DNA from: Albidovulum sediminis
GTDB lineage: Bacteria; Pseudomonadota; Alphaproteobacteria; Rhodobacterales; Rhodobacteraceae
Direction: 5' to 3'
Assembly (NCBI RefSeq): GCF_025380365.1
Contig: NZ_JAOCQF010000001.1
Span: forward strand, 1,414,245 to 1,478,244
DNA length: 64,000 bases
Below are positions 60,184 to 64,000 of the stretch, piece after piece; within the stretch, counting starts at the first letter, position 1, and every line of letters begins with the position of its first letter. The translations under genes and the position numbers were made by a program. The notes below the pieces were generated by a model. The model was not told where the DNA came from. It was given only the letters and a program-made list of their open reading frames with translations, and did no database searches.

Positions 60184-60876
60184 CTACCCCTCTCCGAACA
60201 GTCGCCGCGCGACCGAGCCCAGATGCCTGCGCATGGCTTCATAGGCGGCCCCGGGGTCCCGATTGGCGATCGCCTCCGCGATGGCATCGTGTTCGCCGAA
60301 ACTGGTATGATCGGGCGAAGGACGTTCGGTTTCCCGCGTCACGCTGCCCCACGCCACGGCCCTGCGGACCTCATTGAGCTGGTCGAACAGCGCCAGAAGC
60401 AGGAGGTTGTCACTGGCTTCGGCGATCGACCGATGGAACCGGTCGTCCTGGCTTTCGTATTCCTTCCACGTCGTCGCGGCCTTGGCACGATCGATCGCGC
60501 GCCGCATCCTCAGCAACGCCTCTCCCGACGCGTTGACCGCGGCCTCGCGGGCGATGGCGGGCTCGATCGCGAGGCGTGCGCGCATCATGCGGAACGGCGT
60601 CAGTTGCCGGACGATGCCCTCCATCTGCCCCGGCTGCTCGGGCTCCGGAGGTGTCCCGTCGGCCACGAACGTGCCCTTGCCGACATGGCGCCAGATCACC
60701 CCGTCACGCTCCAGCGCATCCAGCGCCTTCCGCAAGGTCGCGCGCGAAAGGCCAAGCTGATCGGAAAGGTGGCGCTCGGGCGGCAACCTCCCGCCGCCGG
60801 CGTAACCGCCGTCCTTGATGAACCCTCGGAGCCGGGTCACGGGATCGAGCACTTCGGACGTCTGGTCGCGCATCAT
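60184..60876 (-). CDS. GntR-family transcriptional regulator, FCD domain
   Basis: A 230-residue FadR-like regulator: wHTH with GGGRLPPERHLSDQLGLSRA and DGVIWRHVGKGTFVAD, and an FCD domain (QDDRFHRSIAEAS, FGEHDAIAEAI, MRRHLGSVA). ATG 60876 (or 60873) follows GAGAGCGA; the TTG at 60894 would place the operator inside the gene. It is divergent from the FAH-family gene and upstream of the transporter/CoA-ligase operon, and probably controls both. Confidence 0.86.
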   Translation of the reverse strand: MMRDQTSEVLDPVTRLRGFIKDGGYAGGGRLPPERHLSDQLGLSRATLRKALDALERDGVIWRHVGKGTFVADGTPPEPEQPGQMEGIVRQLTPFRMMRARLAIEPAIAREAAVNASGEALLRMRRAIDRAKAATTWKEYESQDDRFHRSIAEASDNLLLLALFDQLNEVRRAVAWGSVTRETERPSPDHTSFGEHDAIAEAIANRDPGAAYEAMRRHLGSVARRLFGEG

Positions 60877-60885
60877 TCGCTCTCG

Positions 60886-60963
60886 ATTGGTCAACCAATT
60901 ATGCTTCAGATCGAAGGCTACGCCGCGTAAAGTTGAAAATCAATCTTAAATTGGTTAGCCTAA
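60886..60963. promoter_or_regulatory. FadR-like operators in GntR/FAH divergent region
   Basis: ATTGGT-CA-ACCAAT (60886-60899) is a perfect 6-bp inverted repeat matching the TTGGTNNACCAA pattern of FadR-type GntR proteins. A degenerate second copy, ATTGGTTAGCCTAA, lies at 60950-60963. A good -10 hexamer CATAAT (minus strand, 60898-60903) touches the first copy, so binding would repress the GntR-transporter transcript. Confidence 0.65.
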
Positions 60964-61050
60964 ACGCAAGAAATCCAGAACCATCCCAATTGATTTCATG
61001 CCGGTACTGGGCTAGCGTCCCTGCAAGATCCGTCCCGCAAGAGGTAGAAC

Positions 61051-61734
61051 ATGGCCGACTATGTGATCCCTGCCCCGCAGGTCCCTTCGATCCCCGTCAG
61101 CGGCGGCGGGTCCTTTCCCGTCCGACGCGTCTATTGCATCGGCCGAAACTACGCCGCCCACGCGGTCGAAATGGGCCATGATCCCGACCGCGAGCCGCCG
61201 TTCTTCTTCCAGAAGAATCCCAACAACATGGATTCGACAGGCGAGTTCCCGTATCCGCCCCACAGCAACGACGTGCACCACGAGGTGGAGATGGTCATCG
61301 CGCTGAAATCAGGCGGAACGAACATCGCCATTGCCGACGCGCTGAGCCACGTCTGGGGCTATGCCGTGTCGCTCGACATGACGCGCCGGGACCTGCAGGG
61401 CGAGGCCAAGAAGCTCGGCCGCCCCTGGGAAATCGGCAAGGCCTTCGAACGCTCCGGCCCCGTGGGTCCGCTGCATCCGGTGTCCACGGTGGGCCACCCC
61501 GACCGGGGACGGATCGAGTTGAAGGTGAACGGCGAACTGCGCCAGGAGGGCGACCTGAACCAGATGATCTGGAAGGTGCCGGAGATGATCTCCTACCTCT
61601 CGGAGTATTTCGAACTCCAGGCCGGCGACGTGATCATGTCGGGCACGCCCTCGGGCGTGAACTCCGTCGTGCGCGGCGACACGATGGAGGCGCGCATCGA
61701 AGGCCTTGGCACGCTGGTCGTCAAGGTCGTCTGA
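61051..61734 (+). CDS. Fumarylacetoacetate hydrolase-family protein (fumarylpyruvate hydrolase-like)
   Basis: A 227-residue single-domain FAH enzyme: YCIGRNYAAHAVEMG, PPFFFQKNP, DVHHEVEMVIAL (metal-binding glutamates), GYAVSLDMTRRDLQ and VIMSGTPSGVN. Length and motifs fit acylpyruvate or fumarylpyruvate hydrolases, which cleave C-C bonds in dioxo acids and finish gentisate-type pathways. No ring-cleavage dioxygenase is in the window. It is divergent from the GntR gene and shares its operators. Confidence 0.88.
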   Translation: MADYVIPAPQVPSIPVSGGGSFPVRRVYCIGRNYAAHAVEMGHDPDREPPFFFQKNPNNMDSTGEFPYPPHSNDVHHEVEMVIALKSGGTNIAIADALSHVWGYAVSLDMTRRDLQGEAKKLGRPWEIGKAFERSGPVGPLHPVSTVGHPDRGRIELKVNGELRQEGDLNQMIWKVPEMISYLSEYFELQAGDVIMSGTPSGVNSVVRGDTMEARIEGLGTLVVKVV

Positions 61735-61808
61735 TGGGCCTCCGGGCGAAAGCGGCGGCGCTGAACCGCTGACTGCCGCTTTCGTCGCGCGGGCAGGTGA
61801 CCCATTAG

Positions 61809-61946
61809 ACGCTGCGCAGGCTCTACCGCGAGGAAAAGCTGCAGGTGAGGAAACGCGGTGGCCTCACGCCCTCCGAATACATCCGCAAAATCAGGACTTC
61901 AGAGCCGGATCGTTTCATCCTCGACCCGATCCGCCAGATGCCAGGG
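61809..61946 (+). pseudogene. Internally deleted DDE transposase remnant (IS3/IS481 type)
   Basis: One reading frame joins an N-terminal segment (LYREEKLQVRKRGG) directly to the extreme C-terminus of such transposases (TPSEYIRKIRTSEPDRF, then ILDPIRQMPG). Roughly the central catalytic part, including the DDE triad, is missing, and a stop precedes the fragment. It is a dead remnant within the 309 bases between the FAH gene and the first IS6 element; the rest of that gap shows nothing else recognisable. Confidence 0.7.
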
Positions 61947-62043
61947 CCGAAAGCCTGGGCGAGGGGGCGGCCATCTCCCAGAAAACAAAGCAAAAATCCG
62001 GCCGCAGCCGGATCGGGAGAACGCTTTTGCGAGGGCAAGTGGC

Positions 62044-62862
62044 GGAGCTGTCAGACGGATTCGAACCAGTCTCCGAATGGACAGTGAGCTTGCCCCTTAC
62101 GCCGCGCCGAGTTGACGCCACTCGGCGAGAGCGGCGGCGCGGTTCTTCTTGAAATTTGCCCTCGAGTAGAAGCTACGCTCCGCGTTAAAATGGTTGAAGA
62201 CCGAGGCGTGGACGGCAGCGAACATCTGCTGACTTCGCATCCGGCGAAACCGCTGCATAGCCCGTTCTCGTCGTCGGAGGGGCAGGTGCGAATTTTCCGC
62301 CCGGTTGTTGAGCCAGCGGCCCGTTTCCTGCCGGTCCGCCGCGCCGACCTCCCGTAGCGCGGCACCATACGATCGAAGCGTATCCGTTACCAAGATGTGC
62401 GGCCGATCGTAGCGCTTCATTGTTTTCTTGAGGAATTTCAATGCAGCCTTCTTGTCCCGCTTTTTCGTCACGAAGCTTTCCAGCACCTCGCCTTCCTGGT
62501 CAATGGCCCGCCACAAGTAGTGTCGCTCACCGTTGATCTTCACGAACATCTCGTCGAGGTGCCATTGCCACTGCGGCTCGGAACGCAGCCGCTCCGCCCG
62601 TTTCTCGCGTATCTCGGCGGCGAACATCGGGCCAAAACGCTGCCACCAGAACCGCACCGACTCGTGGCTGATCTCGATCCCGCGCTCGTGAAACAGGTCC
62701 TCGACGTTCCGAAGCAACAGCGGGAACCGGACGTAGAGCATCACCGCCAGGCGGATGATCTCCGGCGAGGTCTTGAAATACTTGAAGGGGCCATGCTTGG
62801 TCATGCCGAAAGGCTAGGTCGACGCCGTGCCGCACGGCAAGCCAGGTCCCTCTGACAGTGCC
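62044..62862 (-). mobile_element. IS6-family insertion sequence, copy 1 (819 bp)
   Basis: Ends are defined by terminal inverted repeats: left GGAGCTGTCAGACGGA (62044-62059) and right, read inward, GGCACTGTCAGAGGGA (62862-62847). The length and single transposase gene fit the IS6 family. The 8 bases on each side (CAAGTGGC and TGCTTGAT) do not match, so there is no target duplication. Confidence 0.8.
62097..62804 (-). CDS. IS6-family transposase (copy 1)
   Basis: A 235-residue DDE transposase: zinc-free N-terminal HTH (FKYFKTSPEIIRLAVMLYVR), then DDE residues in WHLDEMFVKING, LVTDTLRSYG and NRAENSHLPLRRRER. It is full length for IS6 (about 230-240 residues) with no frameshift and so could be active. 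It is clearly related to, but not identical with, the transposase at 63183-63887. Confidence 0.92.
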   Translation of the reverse strand: MTKHGPFKYFKTSPEIIRLAVMLYVRFPLLLRNVEDLFHERGIEISHESVRFWWQRFGPMFAAEIREKRAERLRSEPQWQWHLDEMFVKINGERHYLWRAIDQEGEVLESFVTKKRDKKAALKFLKKTMKRYDRPHILVTDTLRSYGAALREVGAADRQETGRWLNNRAENSHLPLRRRERAMQRFRRMRSQQMFAAVHASVFNHFNAERSFYSRANFKKNRAAALAEWRQLGAA

Positions 62863-62971
62863 TGCTTGATCTATGTCATTATCCGCAGTGGAGCACCGCT
62901 GTACCAGTAGCACATCTCGAAGTGCCGATTCCTTGAGAGTCTTGGTACCGAGCTAATGGAGGGTATTTTAC

Positions 62972-63129
62972 ATGAGCGAAGAAGACAAGATCGTGCGGAC
63001 GCATCTTCCCCCGCGTAAGACGCGTCGACAAGGGCTTATCACTTATGATGCCAAGGATCCCGACACCAATTACCCACCAATCGAAATGCTGCGTCCGCCG
63101 AAAGGCGCACCTAACGTTATACTGATACT
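62972..63129 (+). pseudogene. Truncated 5' end of a sulfatase gene
   Basis: The frame starts at ATG 62972 with GGAGGG 9 bases upstream and encodes about 52 codons typical of the N-terminus of arylsulfatases (YDAKDPDTNYPPIEMLRPPK, then GAPNVILI). The next conserved part would be the metal-binding Asp-Asp and the Cys/Ser-x-Pro-x-Arg formylglycine motif. Instead the second IS6 element begins at 63130 and the frame runs into a stop at 63143. The remainder is not seen after the element. Confidence 0.7.
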
Positions 63130-63945
63130 GGCGCTGGCAGACTAATTCGAACTCGTCTCAGCAAGGGCAGTGTCGCTGTCCTTTATGGCGCGCAGAGACC
63201 GCGCCACTCAGCAAGAGCGGCGGCGCGGTTGGCCTTGAAGAGGGGTCGGCTCGAGAGGCTGCGTTCCTGATTGAAGTGGTTCGAGACAGAGGCGTGGATG
63301 GCGGCGAACTTCTGCAAACTTCGCATCCGTCGGAAGCGGAGCATCGCCCGCTCCCGACGTCGGAATGGCAGGTGTGAGTTTTCCGCCCGGTTGTTCACCC
63401 AGCGGCCCGTCTCCTGCCGGGCGTCTGCACCTAGCTCTTTCAGAGCAGCGCCGTAAGAGCGGAGTTTGTCCGTCACAATGACCTCGGCCGGTCCGTGCTT
63501 CCGCATTGCTTTCTTGAGGCATTTCAAGGCAGCCTTCTTGTCCCGCGCCTTTGTCACGAAGCTCTCGAGTACCTCGCCCTCGTGGTCGACGGCGCGCCAG
63601 AGGTAATGCCGCTCGCCGTTAATCTTCACGAACATCTCGTCCAGGTGCCAACGCCAGTGGCTGGACTTCATGCCCTCGATCCGGCGTTTCCGGATCTCGG
63701 CGGCAAACATCGGGCCGAAGCGATGCCACCAATACCGGACTGTCTCGTGGCTGATGTCGATGCCGCGCTCATGCAGCAGGTCCTCAACGTTGCGCAGCGA
63801 GAGCGGGAACCGGACGTACAGCATCACCGCCAATCGGATGATCTCGGGACTAGTCTTGAAGTACTTGAATGGGTCGCGCTTTCTCATGAGGGAAGGTTAC
63901 GAGACCGGTCGGCAACGGCTCAAGCCGGGTTCTTCTGACAACACC
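63130..63945 (-). mobile_element. IS6-family insertion sequence, copy 2 (816 bp)
   Basis: Left end GGCGCTGGCAGACTAATTCG (from 63130) aligns with the left end of copy 1. The right end, read inward from 63945, GGTGTTGTCAGAAGAACC followed by CGGCTTG, aligns with copy 1's right end. Flanking 8-mers CTGATACT and CGACGTGC do not match, so no target duplication remains. It interrupts the sulfatase gene. Confidence 0.78.
63183..63887 (-). CDS. IS6-family transposase (copy 2)
   Basis: A 234-residue DDE transposase: WHLDEMFVKING, IVTDKLRSYG and NRAENSHLPFRRRER hold the catalytic residues. It is intact and in the same orientation as copy 1, but differs at many positions along its length, so the two are separate family members and not a recent duplication. 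Confidence 0.92.
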   Translation of the reverse strand: MRKRDPFKYFKTSPEIIRLAVMLYVRFPLSLRNVEDLLHERGIDISHETVRYWWHRFGPMFAAEIRKRRIEGMKSSHWRWHLDEMFVKINGERHYLWRAVDHEGEVLESFVTKARDKKAALKCLKKAMRKHGPAEVIVTDKLRSYGAALKELGADARQETGRWVNNRAENSHLPFRRRERAMLRFRRMRSLQKFAAIHASVSNHFNQERSLSSRPLFKANRAAALAEWRGLCAP

Positions 63946-64000
63946 CGACGTGCTCGTGGCCAATGCCGTCGCCGATCACATCGCAGCGGCGACGACAGGC
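63946..64000 (+). other. Possible coding fragment cut by window edge
   Basis: The 55 bases after IS copy 2 stay open in one frame (starting at 63947: DVLVANAVADHIAAATTG) with ordinary coding composition. I cannot assign it. It does not look like the continuation of the sulfatase. Confidence 0.25.

Noticed and set aside
62044-62085. tRNA-like T-arm sequence (GGTTCGAATCC on the minus strand) next to IS copy 1
   Set aside because: The stem has a mismatch and no acceptor or anticodon arms are present. The same ATTCGAAC segment occurs at the left end of IS copy 2, so it belongs to the element ends.
62863-63129. Composite transposon reading of the two IS6 elements
   Set aside because: The elements are different family members, the outer flanks show no shared 8-bp duplication, and only a broken gene lies between them.

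Overview
The window is GC-rich, densely packed and rich in ABC transporters, FCD-type GntR regulators and catabolic oxidoreductases. This is typical of an alphaproteobacterium, most likely the Rhodobacterales (Rhodobacteraceae/Paracoccaceae). No rRNA, tRNA, CRISPR array or phage genes were seen. Seven ABC uptake systems take up a large share of it: two Liv-type, one Mod, two PotABCD-like, one YnjBCD-like and one SsuABC/TauABC-like. Most sit beside catabolic genes and a dedicated regulator, so this is an accessory nutrient-scavenging region.

Layout: 0-7.4 kb holds aldose epimerase, then a Liv transporter operon ending in a hydantoin/Asp-Glu racemase, with a divergent GntR regulator. 7.4-10.8 kb is the molybdate uptake operon with a short ModE-like regulator. 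10.8-26 kb is the most interesting part: a second Liv transporter, a MarR regulator, a three-gene molybdenum hydroxylase whose [2Fe-2S] subunit is fused to a CoxG-like domain, ferredoxin reductase, a 7Fe ferredoxin, a DUF2848 protein, an amidase, a cupin and a PreA-like reductase. Four promoters in this block share the same oriented AGTATACT-TCCT element at -10. The units therefore look like one regulon, plausibly for oxidative-then-reductive breakdown of an N-heterocycle that is not identified here. The adjacent molybdate importer could supply the cofactor metal.

26-29 kb is housekeeping (TrmO, copper chaperone, thioredoxin-like protein, HAD phosphatase). 29.2-33.1 kb is a PotABCD-like transporter. 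33.1-44.8 kb is a long co-directional run: GntR, PotABCF-like transporter, cytosine-deaminase-like amidohydrolase, flavin reductase, an atypical amidohydrolase, a non-pyrrolysine MttB methyltransferase homologue and a trimethylamine-dehydrogenase homologue. It suggests catabolism of a cyclic N-methylated compound. 44.9-49.6 kb is a YnjBCD-like transporter with a small-molecule kinase; 49.9-51.2 kb is a convergent pair of small glycosyltransferases; 51.6-54.1 kb is a dimethylglycine/sarcosine dehydrogenase-like enzyme.

54.2-61.7 kb is a GntR-controlled unit: sulfonate/nitrate-type transporter, CoA ligase, ketopantoate-reductase-like enzyme and a divergent fumarylacetoacetate-hydrolase-family enzyme. 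The right end (61.8-64 kb) is a decayed insertion zone: an internally deleted transposase remnant and two related but distinct IS6-family elements, the second of which cuts a sulfatase gene after about 52 codons.
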